Of a stretch of DNA of 17,577 nucleotides, positions 7,299 to 12,933 are shown one piece after another. Position numbers and translations under genes: made by a program. The stretch's first letter is position 1, and every line of letters starts with the position of its first letter. The stretch is from contig JAZQDA010000085.1 of NCBI GenBank assembly GCA_045546535.1, positions 1 to 17,577 of the forward strand, given 5' to 3'. Below the pieces are notes generated by a model, which ran no database searches, was not told the origin of the DNA, and saw only the letters and a program-made list of their open reading frames with translations. The stretch is from RGIG1828 sp045546535 (GTDB lineage: Bacteria; Bacillota; Clostridia; UMGS1810).

Positions 7299-7391
7299 AT
7301 GGACGCGGGAGGTAGTCGAACGTACAACAGAATATTAACTGAAATTGCAGATGTACCTTTGTCTGCGTCAATTTCTCGTTCTCGTTTGTAA
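7299..7391 (+). CDS. Putative 30-codon leader peptide upstream of mgtE
   Basis: Short ORF of 30 codons running from ATG at 7299 to TAA at 7389-7391. GAGGTGA (7288-7294) sits at good distance, so initiation is plausible. The peptide starts MDAGGSRTYNRI and ends in the serine/arginine-rich SASISRSRL. I recognise no family. It has no proline/acid cluster like the enterobacterial MgtL leader. Codon use (CGA, GCG, ACG, TTG) differs from neighbouring genes, which fits either a regulatory leader or RNA conserved for structure rather than protein. The stop lies 12 bases before the hairpin that masks the mgtE ribosome binding site. An alternative 14-codon ORF starts at ATG 7294 in another frame. Whether it is translated is unknown. 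Confidence 0.4.
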   Translation: MDAGGSRTYNRILTEIADVPLSASISRSRL

Positions 7392-7403
7392 GCGCTCAGA
7401 TAC

Positions 7404-7445
7404 TTCCTACCTAAAGGCGTATGCCAACTTGAAATTTAGGAGGAA
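7404..7445 (+). promoter_or_regulatory. Hairpin masking the mgtE ribosome binding site
   Basis: TTCCTACCTAAA (7404-7415) pairs with TTTAGGAGGAA (7435-7445) over 11 base pairs with a single bulged A at 7409. The right arm contains the whole AGGAGG of mgtE, six bases before its ATG. The 19-base loop holds a small GGC-GTAT-GCC stem (7416-7425). An alternative pairing of CTACCT (7407-7412) with AGGTAG (7310-7315), inside the early codons of the leader ORF, would release the ribosome binding site. No U-tract follows, so this looks like translational control rather than termination. Confidence 0.6.
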
Positions 7446-7450
7446 TAAGT

Positions 7451-8827
7451 ATGGAAAACAATAAAATCACATTCGAAGATTTAAACAATCTTTTCGAAAC
7501 AAGACAGTTTGTTAAATTAAAAGAGGCTTTTTCAGAGATGAATTCTGCCGATATAGCAGAATACTTTATGGAACTTAAAAAAGAAGATATGACCATAGCG
7601 TTCCGTATTCTTTCCAAAGACCAGGCGGCAGATATTTTTGTCGAAATGGAAACTGATGAGCAGGAGTTACTTATTCAGCATTTTACCGATGCCGAACTTA
7701 AAGCCGTAGTAGACGAACTTTATGTCGATGATGCGGTAGACATATTGGAAGAAATGCCTGCAAATGTAGTAAAGCGTATTCTTCGCTTTACCGACCCCAG
7801 AACAAGAAGACAGATTAACGAAATCTTAAAATATCCTGAAGACAGTGCAGGTAGTATAATGACTGTCGAATATGTGCGCCTCAAAAAAAATATGACTGTA
7901 GATGAGGCAATAGCACATATCCGTTCAATAGGTCTTGATAAAGAAACTATTTACACCTGTTATGTTACAGATTTAAAAAACCGCCTTATCGGTATTACCA
8001 CAGTAAAAACACTTCTTCTTTCAAAAGGAACAGACATTATTGAAGATATTATGGAAACCAACATAATATATTTCAAAACCAACGACGATAAGGAAGATGT
8101 TTCAAACGCGTTTGAAAAATACGACCTTATGGCAATCCCTGTTGTCGACGATGAAACAAGACTTCTCGGTATCGTAACTTTCGACGATGCTATCGACGTT
8201 ATGCAGGAAGAGGCAACAGAAGATATCGAAAAAATGGCGGCTATTATACCGTCAGAAAAACCGTATCTTAAAACAGGGATATTTGAAACCTGGAAACAGC
8301 GTATCCCGTGGCTTTTGCTCCTGATGGTTTCCGCAACATTCACAGGCAAGATAATAAGTTCGTTTGAATCAGCCTTAGCGGGTTGCGTAGCCCTCACTGC
8401 TTTCATACCAATGATAATGGGTACTGCAGGTAATTCGGGCGGTCAGACATCAGTTACGGTTATCCGTAGTCTTTCTCTTGGCGATATAAAAATGGGTGAC
8501 CTTTTAAAAATTCTCTGGAAAGAAATAAGGGTTTCTGTTATCTGCGGTCTTACTTTGGCTTTAGTAAATTTTGCGAAAATGATGATACTTGACCGCAATA
8601 TCATTGAAATGGGCGGACAAAGCGCACTTCTCATTTCACTTGTTGTAAGCGCAACACTTGTTGTAACAGTAATATTTGCAAAAATCGTCGGCTCTCTTCT
8701 GCCGATTGCAGCAAAAAAAATGGGCTTTGACCCTGCGGTAATGGCAAGTCCTTTTATTACCACAGTAGTTGATGCCATCTCTCTACTTATTTATTTTAAT
8801 ATCGCACAGATGATACTTACTCTGTAA
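7451..8827 (+). CDS. mgtE: Magnesium channel/transporter MgtE
   Basis: Mg2+ channel of the MgtE/SLC41 family, 458 residues, usual length. Layout: cytoplasmic helical N domain (about 12-130, with acidic DELYVDDAVDILEEMP), a CBS-domain pair (about 135-255, including EDSAGSIMTVEYV and LLGIVTFDDAIDVM), a connecting helix, and about five membrane helices (about 285-458). The pore-region signature GTAGNSGGQTSVTVIRSLSLGD is at 324-345. The acidic pore residue expected in the last part is D427 in GFDPAVMASPF. In this family the N and CBS domains sense Mg2+ and close the channel. Start is ATG at 7451 after AGGAGG. That site is buried in a hairpin, implying control at translation in addition to protein-level gating. 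A terminator follows directly. Confidence 0.97.
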   Translation: MENNKITFEDLNNLFETRQFVKLKEAFSEMNSADIAEYFMELKKEDMTIAFRILSKDQAADIFVEMETDEQELLIQHFTDAELKAVVDELYVDDAVDILEEMPANVVKRILRFTDPRTRRQINEILKYPEDSAGSIMTVEYVRLKKNMTVDEAIAHIRSIGLDKETIYTCYVTDLKNRLIGITTVKTLLLSKGTDIIEDIMETNIIYFKTNDDKEDVSNAFEKYDLMAIPVVDDETRLLGIVTFDDAIDVMQEEATEDIEKMAAIIPSEKPYLKTGIFETWKQRIPWLLLLMVSATFTGKIISSFESALAGCVALTAFIPMIMGTAGNSGGQTSVTVIRSLSLGDIKMGDLLKILWKEIRVSVICGLTLALVNFAKMMILDRNIIEMGGQSALLISLVVSATLVVTVIFAKIVGSLLPIAAKKMGFDPAVMASPFITTVVDAISLLIYFNIAQMILTL

Positions 8828-8831
8828 AATT

Positions 8832-8870
8832 AAAATCCCGATTTTCCAAATGAAAATCGGGATTTTTTTT
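8832..8870. terminator. Bidirectional terminator between mgtE and trhA
   Basis: Perfect 15-base arms (8832-8846 and 8852-8866; core TCCCGATTTTC and GAAAATCGGGA) with a 5-base loop CAAAT. T's run to 8870 on the plus strand and A's precede the stem. It serves the convergent genes mgtE (+) and trhA (-); the run overlaps the trhA stop codon. Confidence 0.93.
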
Positions 8871-9525
8871 ATACTGGAATTGTATAGAACAAAATAAAGA
8901 AATACTGAGTTATAGTACCGAGCAGTACAAATATGTGCCATACATAATGCATATATCTGATTCTTGTATCAATTGCAAAAAATATTATACCGAACGTGTA
9001 AAAAATTCCGCCACCTACAAGCAGCCATATACCTTTAGGTTCAACAAGTTGCAGTACGCGGTTAAACATAAATATCAAAGACCAACCCATAAGTATGTAT
9101 AAAACCATCGAAAGTTTCTGCCATCTTTTTACGTTAATTGAATTAAATACAATGCCTATAACTGCCAGTAGCGTAGTAAAACCAAAAAGCACCCAGCCAA
9201 GCGCTCCTCTTATAAGGCAGAGCGATACTGGAATGTACGAGCCAAGAATCATGAGAAAAATCGAACAGTGGTCGAAAACCTGAAAAACTTTTTTTGCTTT
9301 AGTGTTTGTAATTGAATGATAAAGCGTTGAAAAGAGATATAATAAAATTGTGAAAAGACCATATATTGACGATGCAACTATACTCATAGTATCTCCAACC
9401 TTACACGCAGTAGGAATAAGTACAGCAGTACCTGCAACCGCAAGTAATACTCCGACACCGTGCGATACAGAATTGGCAATTTCTTCACCGAGTGTTTGTC
9501 CGTTAAAATTGATTTTGAAAGCCAA
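8869..9525 (-). CDS. trhA: PAQR family membrane protein (hemolysin III / TrhA)
   Basis: Seven-helix membrane protein of 218 residues. It carries the three PAQR metal-site motifs: STLYH with S66 and H70, FDH with D85 (84-86), and HYVWH with H193 and H197. Bacterial members are called hemolysin III or TrhA and have been linked to membrane lipid or fluidity homeostasis; haemolysis itself is not implied. The start is a TTG at 9525 with AGGAG ten bases upstream. An in-frame CTG two codons earlier is the only alternative before a TGA stop, and the ATG nearby is out of frame. It has its own promoter, divergent from metA, and shares a terminator with mgtE. Confidence 0.93.
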   Translation of the reverse strand: MAFKINFNGQTLGEEIANSVSHGVGVLLAVAGTAVLIPTACKVGDTMSIVASSIYGLFTILLYLFSTLYHSITNTKAKKVFQVFDHCSIFLMILGSYIPVSLCLIRGALGWVLFGFTTLLAVIGIVFNSINVKRWQKLSMVLYILMGWSLIFMFNRVLQLVEPKGIWLLVGGGIFYTFGIIFFAIDTRIRYMHYVWHIFVLLGTITQYFFILFYTIPV

Positions 9526-9556
9526 AGCCAGTCATCTCCTAAAAAGTTATAAATTT

Positions 9557-9585
9557 ATTTTATATTAATAAATAAAAAAAGTCAA
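9557..9585 (-). promoter_or_regulatory. Sigma-A promoter of trhA
   Basis: On the minus strand TTGACT (9580-9585), a 17-base spacer and TAAAAT (9557-9562), about 30 bases before the TTG start. It faces away from the metA promoter; the two -35 boxes are 20 bases apart. Confidence 0.65.
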
Positions 9586-9605
9586 CGGATATATTCAAAC
9601 AACAG

Positions 9606-9634
9606 TTGATTATTTTATAAAATTTTGTTATACT
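9606..9634 (+). promoter_or_regulatory. Sigma-A promoter of metA, with extended -10
   Basis: TTGATT (9606-9611), a 17-base spacer and TATACT (9629-9634), with TG at 9626-9627 giving an extended -10. The leader from here to the ATG is only about 35 bases, so there is no room for an S-box or T-box riboswitch. Confidence 0.7.
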
Positions 9635-9674
9635 ATAAAATAAGTATTGAAATTATGAAAAAGGAGGGGTAAAA

Positions 9675-10595
9675 ATGCCTATAAAAATTCCCGAACATCT
9701 TCCTGCAAATAATATTTTAAAAGATGAAAATATATTTTGCATAACAGAAAAAAGAGCATTAAAACAAGATATCCGTCCTCTTAAAATAGCAATTTTAAAT
9801 ATAATGCCGACAAAAATTGTAACCGAAACCCAACTTGCAAGGGTACTGGGTAACACACCTCTTCAGGTTGAAATCGACTTTGTACATACTGCGTCATATC
9901 GTTCAAAAAATATTTCAGAATCACACATCAATGAATTCTACACTGATTTTTCTAAAATTAAACATAAAAAATATGACGGTCTTATAATTACAGGCGCACC
10001 CGTTGAACTTTTAGAATTTGATGATGTCGATTACTGGGACGAACTCACTGAAATTATGGAATGGTCAAAAACAAATGTTACAAGCACATTCCATATCTGC
10101 TGGGCTGCGATGGCAGGTCTATATTACCACTACGGCATTGAAAAGCATTCATTTGATAAAAAACTTTTTGGCGTATTCAAGCATAAAATCAACAGAAAAA
10201 GAACAATGCTTGTAAGAGGTTTTGACGACGAGTTTTTTGTTCCTCATTCACGCCATTCATATGTAAAAACCGAAGATGTTGAAAAAGTAAAGGAACTCAG
10301 AATAATTTCAACATCTGATGAGGCAGGTCTTTATATCGCAGCAAGTAAAGACAAAAAGCAGATTTTCGTAACGGGACATTCAGAATATGATGCAGATACT
10401 TTGGCAAAAGAATATTTCCGCGACCTTGAACAGGGTCTGCCGATTGAAATTCCCTGTAACTATTTTAAAGACGATAACCCCAAAAATCCGCCTGTTGTTA
10501 AATGGCGTTCAAATGCTAATCTTCTTTTTTCAAACTGGCTTAATTATTATGTGTACCAGACCACACCGTACGATATCGAAAGAGTAGGTAAATAA
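9675..10595 (+). CDS. metA: Homoserine O-acyltransferase MetA (predicted acetyl-CoA specific)
   Basis: Acylates the hydroxyl of homoserine, the committed step of methionine synthesis. The 306-residue length and the spacing of active-site residues match the E. coli/B. cereus MetA family exactly: nucleophile C142 in FHICWAAMAG, and H235 and E237 in VTGHSEYD. ILNIMPTKIVTETQ (40-53) is the family's N-terminal signature. Position 111 is glutamate (GAPVE, 107-111). In this family Glu111 is associated with acetyl-CoA and Gly111 with succinyl-CoA, so the product is probably O-acetylhomoserine. Start is ATG at 9675 after a strong AAAGGAGGGG. The gene is monocistronic with its own promoter and terminator. 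No methionine riboswitch is seen, so control must lie elsewhere. Confidence 0.96.
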   Translation: MPIKIPEHLPANNILKDENIFCITEKRALKQDIRPLKIAILNIMPTKIVTETQLARVLGNTPLQVEIDFVHTASYRSKNISESHINEFYTDFSKIKHKKYDGLIITGAPVELLEFDDVDYWDELTEIMEWSKTNVTSTFHICWAAMAGLYYHYGIEKHSFDKKLFGVFKHKINRKRTMLVRGFDDEFFVPHSRHSYVKTEDVEKVKELRIISTSDEAGLYIAASKDKKQIFVTGHSEYDADTLAKEYFRDLEQGLPIEIPCNYFKDDNPKNPPVVKWRSNANLLFSNWLNYYVYQTTPYDIERVGK

Positions 10596-10602
10596 AAAAG
10601 TT

Positions 10603-10640
10603 AAATCCGCTGAAAGAATTTTCTTTCAGTGGATTTTTTT
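10603..10640 (+). terminator. Intrinsic terminator of metA
   Basis: Arms of 14 bases (10603-10616, AAATCCGCTGAAAG; 10623-10636, CTTTCAGTGGATTT) with one G-T pair and a 6-base loop, followed by a seven-T run. It starts seven bases after the metA stop codon. The 50 bases from here to the next gene are very AT-rich, and I cannot identify a confident promoter for the following operon. Confidence 0.9.
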
Positions 10641-10691
10641 GTTTGTGATATTTTAATTTATTAAAAATATAAATTATAAGAGGTGAATTTA

Positions 10692-11078
10692 ATGGAAAAA
10701 GGATATATAGTATCACGAGTTTATACATCAGATGCCGAAATTCCCATACGAAACGCACTTTTTACTGTTACAGGAACAAAGCCTGAAGAGAGAGAACTTC
10801 TCGGAGCAAGAATAACTGACGAAAGCGGAAAAACTGAACCAATCGCAGTTGATGCGCCGGATAGCGCCCTCTCAACCTCGCCTGGAAATGAGGACCCGTT
10901 TACAAGAGTAAATATAAGGGTAGACCACCCTGAATTTAAAACTTATTACATAGAGGGCGTTCAGATTTTTGCAGGTCAGGTCTCTTTGGTAAATGCCCCC
11001 ATGATACCAACCGAAGACCATATAAGTTTTGATAAAAAAGCCGATAAGTTTGATATAAATGAACCGGCAACACTGTAA
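10692..11078 (+). CDS. Small beta-sandwich-like protein, first gene of PG-binding operon
   Basis: Protein of 128 residues with no signal peptide. Alternating hydrophobic strands (GYIVSRVYTSDAEIPIRNALFTV near the N-terminus, then VNIRVDHPEFKTYYIEGVQIF and QVSLVNAPMIP) suggest a single transthyretin/CarboxypepD_reg-like prealbumin fold; this is by appearance, not a database match. Such domains are usually binding or structural modules. ATG at 10692 is chosen because AGAGG lies eight bases upstream; the GTG at 10683 in the same frame falls inside that ribosome binding site. The next gene begins 12 bases after the stop. Co-transcription with two peptidoglycan-binding-repeat proteins points to a shared envelope or spore role (inference). 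Exact function unknown. Confidence 0.8.
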   Translation: MEKGYIVSRVYTSDAEIPIRNALFTVTGTKPEERELLGARITDESGKTEPIAVDAPDSALSTSPGNEDPFTRVNIRVDHPEFKTYYIEGVQIFAGQVSLVNAPMIPTEDHISFDKKADKFDINEPATL

Positions 11079-11090
11079 AGGAGTGTAGTT

Positions 11091-12257
11091 ATGCCAATCC
11101 CCCTTGTTCCGTATGTACCCGATTTTATAACTGTCCATCTTGGTCCGCCCGATTCTGATGCAGAAAATGTAATAGTAAGTTTTCCTGATTACATAAAAAA
11201 TGTAGCATCAAGTGAAATTTACCCCACATGGTCAGAAGCAGCGATTTATGCAAATATATATGCTCAGATTTCCTATGCTCTTAACCGCATATATACAGAG
11301 TACTACAGAAGCAGAGGATATGATTTTAATATAACCTCGTCTACCGCATATGACCAGAAGTTTATAAACGGAAGAAATATATATGAAAATATAGACAGAA
11401 TTGTAGATGATATATTCACAAGTTACATAAGGCGCGTAGGTAATATAGAACCACTCGCAGCAAAATACTGTAATGGTACAACCGTAACCTGTGAAGGTCT
11501 TTCACAGTGGGGCAGTGAGGAACTTGCGCAGCAAGGTTACACTGCATTTGATATCTTAAAATACTATTACGGCGACGATATTGAAATTGTAACTAATGCG
11601 CCGATTGCGGGGATCATTGACCTTTATCCCGGAAGAGCATTGCGTCTTGGCGATACAGGGGGAAGTGTTCGTATTATTCAACAGAGCCTTAATGTTATAT
11701 CGGGCGACTATCCACTTATACCTAAAATTGACCCCGTTGACGGAATATTTGGCGAAGAAACAGAAAATGCAGTTACTACTTTTCAGCGTATTTTTAATCT
11801 CACACCTGACGGCATTGTCGGAAGAGCAACATGGAATAAAATGATACTTCTATATGTTGCTATCCAGAGACTTTCAGAACTTGCATCAGAAGGTCAGCAG
11901 TATGTAGGCACAGATCTTGGTTTCCCCGAAAGTTTCGGTATCGGTTCAACAGGTCCGAGAGTTTCAAGTGTTCAGTATTTTCTTCTTATTATTTCAAACT
12001 TTGATAACAGAATTCCTGCACCTCAGGTAACGGGAACTTTTGATCAACTTACCGAAAGGTCAGTCACCGCATTCCAACAAGCCTATAATCTGGATGTTAC
12101 GGGCATACTGGATGAACCTACATGGACGGCTATATATGACACATATCTTGCAATAATAACTGTTGTCCTGCGTGGCGGTTTCAATGAGCCGTCAGATGTT
12201 AACCCGACACAGTATCCGGGTAATGAAATGTCATCGGGCAACAGCGATGCACAATAA
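11091..12257 (+). CDS. SpoIID-like domain protein with two peptidoglycan-binding repeats
   Basis: Protein of 388 residues without a signal peptide. Residues about 12-165 look like a SpoIID/LytB domain. DYIKNVASSEIYPTWSEAAI (33-52) matches the SpoIID region carrying the catalytic glutamate (here E42), and GLSQWGSEELAQQGYTAFDI (136-155) plus the following LKYYYG matches its C-terminal motif. C127 and C134 are the only cysteines and might bind metal. SpoIID is a lytic transglycosylase for peptidoglycan engulfment. Two PG_binding_1-type repeats follow (about 184-256 and 282-354), each ending in DGxxGxxTW or TGxxDxxTW. Each has a long linker (as in YPLIPKIDPVDGIFG) compared with the canonical repeat. 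The tail, YPGNEMSSGNSDAQ, resembles the start of a third repeat. ATG at 11091 follows AAAGGAG. Probably a cortex- or coat-associated protein made during sporulation (inference). Confidence 0.85.
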   Translation: MPIPLVPYVPDFITVHLGPPDSDAENVIVSFPDYIKNVASSEIYPTWSEAAIYANIYAQISYALNRIYTEYYRSRGYDFNITSSTAYDQKFINGRNIYENIDRIVDDIFTSYIRRVGNIEPLAAKYCNGTTVTCEGLSQWGSEELAQQGYTAFDILKYYYGDDIEIVTNAPIAGIIDLYPGRALRLGDTGGSVRIIQQSLNVISGDYPLIPKIDPVDGIFGEETENAVTTFQRIFNLTPDGIVGRATWNKMILLYVAIQRLSELASEGQQYVGTDLGFPESFGIGSTGPRVSSVQYFLLIISNFDNRIPAPQVTGTFDQLTERSVTAFQQAYNLDVTGILDEPTWTAIYDTYLAIITVVLRGGFNEPSDVNPTQYPGNEMSSGNSDAQ

Positions 12258-12277
12258 ACAAATAAGGAGGAATTAAA

Positions 12278-12820
12278 ATGACAGAGCATCTTTTAGTCTT
12301 AAATTCACCCATATACAATCTTCAGATTTTCTTAAGACTTATATCACAAAAGTATCCTGAAATACCATCAGTTCTTCCAGACGGATTTTACGGCGATGCA
12401 ACAGTAAGTGCCGTAACAGCATTTCAGGAAAAATATAACATATCGCCCACAGGGGTAACCGATAACGAAACCTGGGAAAAAATAGTGTCAGTTTATAAAG
12501 AAATTGAAGAAGAAAACACACCCCGCAATCTTGCTGTTTTCCCCGAGGAAGGAGTTTTTTTGGAAGAAGATAGTTTCATGCCAACTGTAATGATAATTCA
12601 GGCGATGCTTATAGGCCTTTCAGAAAAATTCCCGTATCTTACAAAACCTCAGGTTACGGGCAGTATAGATGAAAGTACACAAGATGCCATAAAAACAATT
12701 CAAATTCTTTCTGCTCTTGAACCTGACGGAAATATAACGCCTAAATTCTGGAATGTTTTATCAATGCTTTATGAAGTATATGTATCTAAAAACAGGGTAG
12801 AAAACTCGTCAGAGTTTTAG
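12278..12820 (+). CDS. Protein of two peptidoglycan-binding repeats
   Basis: Protein of 180 residues without a signal peptide, made almost entirely of two PG_binding_1-type repeats. The first (about 9-72) contains YNLQIFLRLISQKYP, then DGFYGDATVSAVTAFQEKYN and TGVTDNETW. The second (about 98-168) is more divergent, with VTGSIDESTQDAIKTIQILS and DGNITPKFW. Both share the longer linker found in the preceding protein, so they come from the same local repeat family. Good AAGGAGG eight bases before ATG at 12278, 20 bases after the preceding stop. It begins directly with the repeat's first helix and lacks the usual YPG-x2-L-x2-G lead-in, which instead ends the preceding protein. Likely acts together with it on peptidoglycan. 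No enzymatic domain is seen. Confidence 0.85.
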   Translation: MTEHLLVLNSPIYNLQIFLRLISQKYPEIPSVLPDGFYGDATVSAVTAFQEKYNISPTGVTDNETWEKIVSVYKEIEEENTPRNLAVFPEEGVFLEEDSFMPTVMIIQAMLIGLSEKFPYLTKPQVTGSIDESTQDAIKTIQILSALEPDGNITPKFWNVLSMLYEVYVSKNRVENSSEF

Positions 12821-12859
12821 AAATATTACAAATAAATAATAATTATATTACAAACACTT

Positions 12860-12933
12860 TCCCCCCCTTGCGACCGCCTTAATTTTATGTTAGATTATAA
12901 TTGACATACTATGAAGCAAGGGAGGGATTTTTT
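12860..12933 (+). promoter_or_regulatory. Terminator-like stem containing the ribosome binding site of the WG-repeat gene
   Basis: TCCCCCCCTTGC (12860-12871) pairs with GCAAGGGAGGGA (12916-12927) at 11 of 12 positions across a 44-base loop. The right arm is the ribosome binding site of the next gene and is followed by six T's (12928-12933) that run into its GTG start. In a transcript coming from the upstream operon this stem could end transcription or hide the ribosome binding site. A transcript starting between the arms would lack it. Confidence 0.5.
12896..12901 (+). promoter_or_regulatory. Possible -10 box for the WG-repeat gene
   Basis: A perfect TATAAT lies about 33 bases before the GTG start, but no acceptable -35 box is found at 16-18 bases upstream. 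CATACTAT at 12905-12912 loosely resembles a sigma-E -10. Either assignment is weak. Confidence 0.3.

Larger units (their letters stand above)
7276..7450 (+). promoter_or_regulatory. Probable cis-regulatory leader of mgtE, unclassified
   Basis: This 175-base intergenic region is less AT-rich than other gaps in the window. It contains a short ORF with a ribosome binding site, several complementary segments (GACGC 7302-7306 with GCGTC 7365-7369; GTACA 7322-7326 with TGTAC 7352-7356) and a hairpin over the mgtE ribosome binding site. mgtE genes of Firmicutes are often controlled by the M-box magnesium riboswitch, but I do not recognise M-box sequence here. No clear promoter is visible inside the region, so the leader may be part of the ymfF-ymfH-lgt transcript or start from an unrecognised promoter. 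That it is regulatory is inferred from its structure and position. Confidence 0.55.

Noticed and set aside
7276..7450. M-box (ykoK) magnesium riboswitch upstream of mgtE.
   Set aside because: The expected conserved M-box segments and terminator are not recognisable; the region was listed as an unclassified leader instead.
7960..8406. 148-codon minus-strand frame opposite mgtE.
   Set aside because: It lies wholly antisense to the conserved CBS/TM region of mgtE, has no ribosome binding site of note and no recognisable protein features.
8443..8778. 111-codon minus-strand frame opposite the mgtE membrane domain.
   Set aside because: Shadow of a conserved gene; hydrophobic and threonine-rich composition is the mirror of the membrane helices.
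9582..9609. TCAAC-N18-GTTGA inverted repeat between trhA and metA as an operator.
   Set aside because: The arms are simply the two divergent -35 boxes (TTGACT and TTGATT); no further symmetry is seen.
9635..9674. S-box or T-box riboswitch controlling metA.
   Set aside because: Only about 35 bases separate the promoter from the start codon, too short for either.
10683..10691. GTG start at 10683 for the small beta-sandwich protein.
   Set aside because: The GTG is part of the AGAGGTGA ribosome binding site that serves ATG at 10692.
12901..12933. Longer ATG-free extension of the WG-repeat protein with a start near 12901.
   Set aside because: It would put 11 residues before a standard signal peptide and runs through the GGGAGGG ribosome binding site; GTG at 12934 is better.
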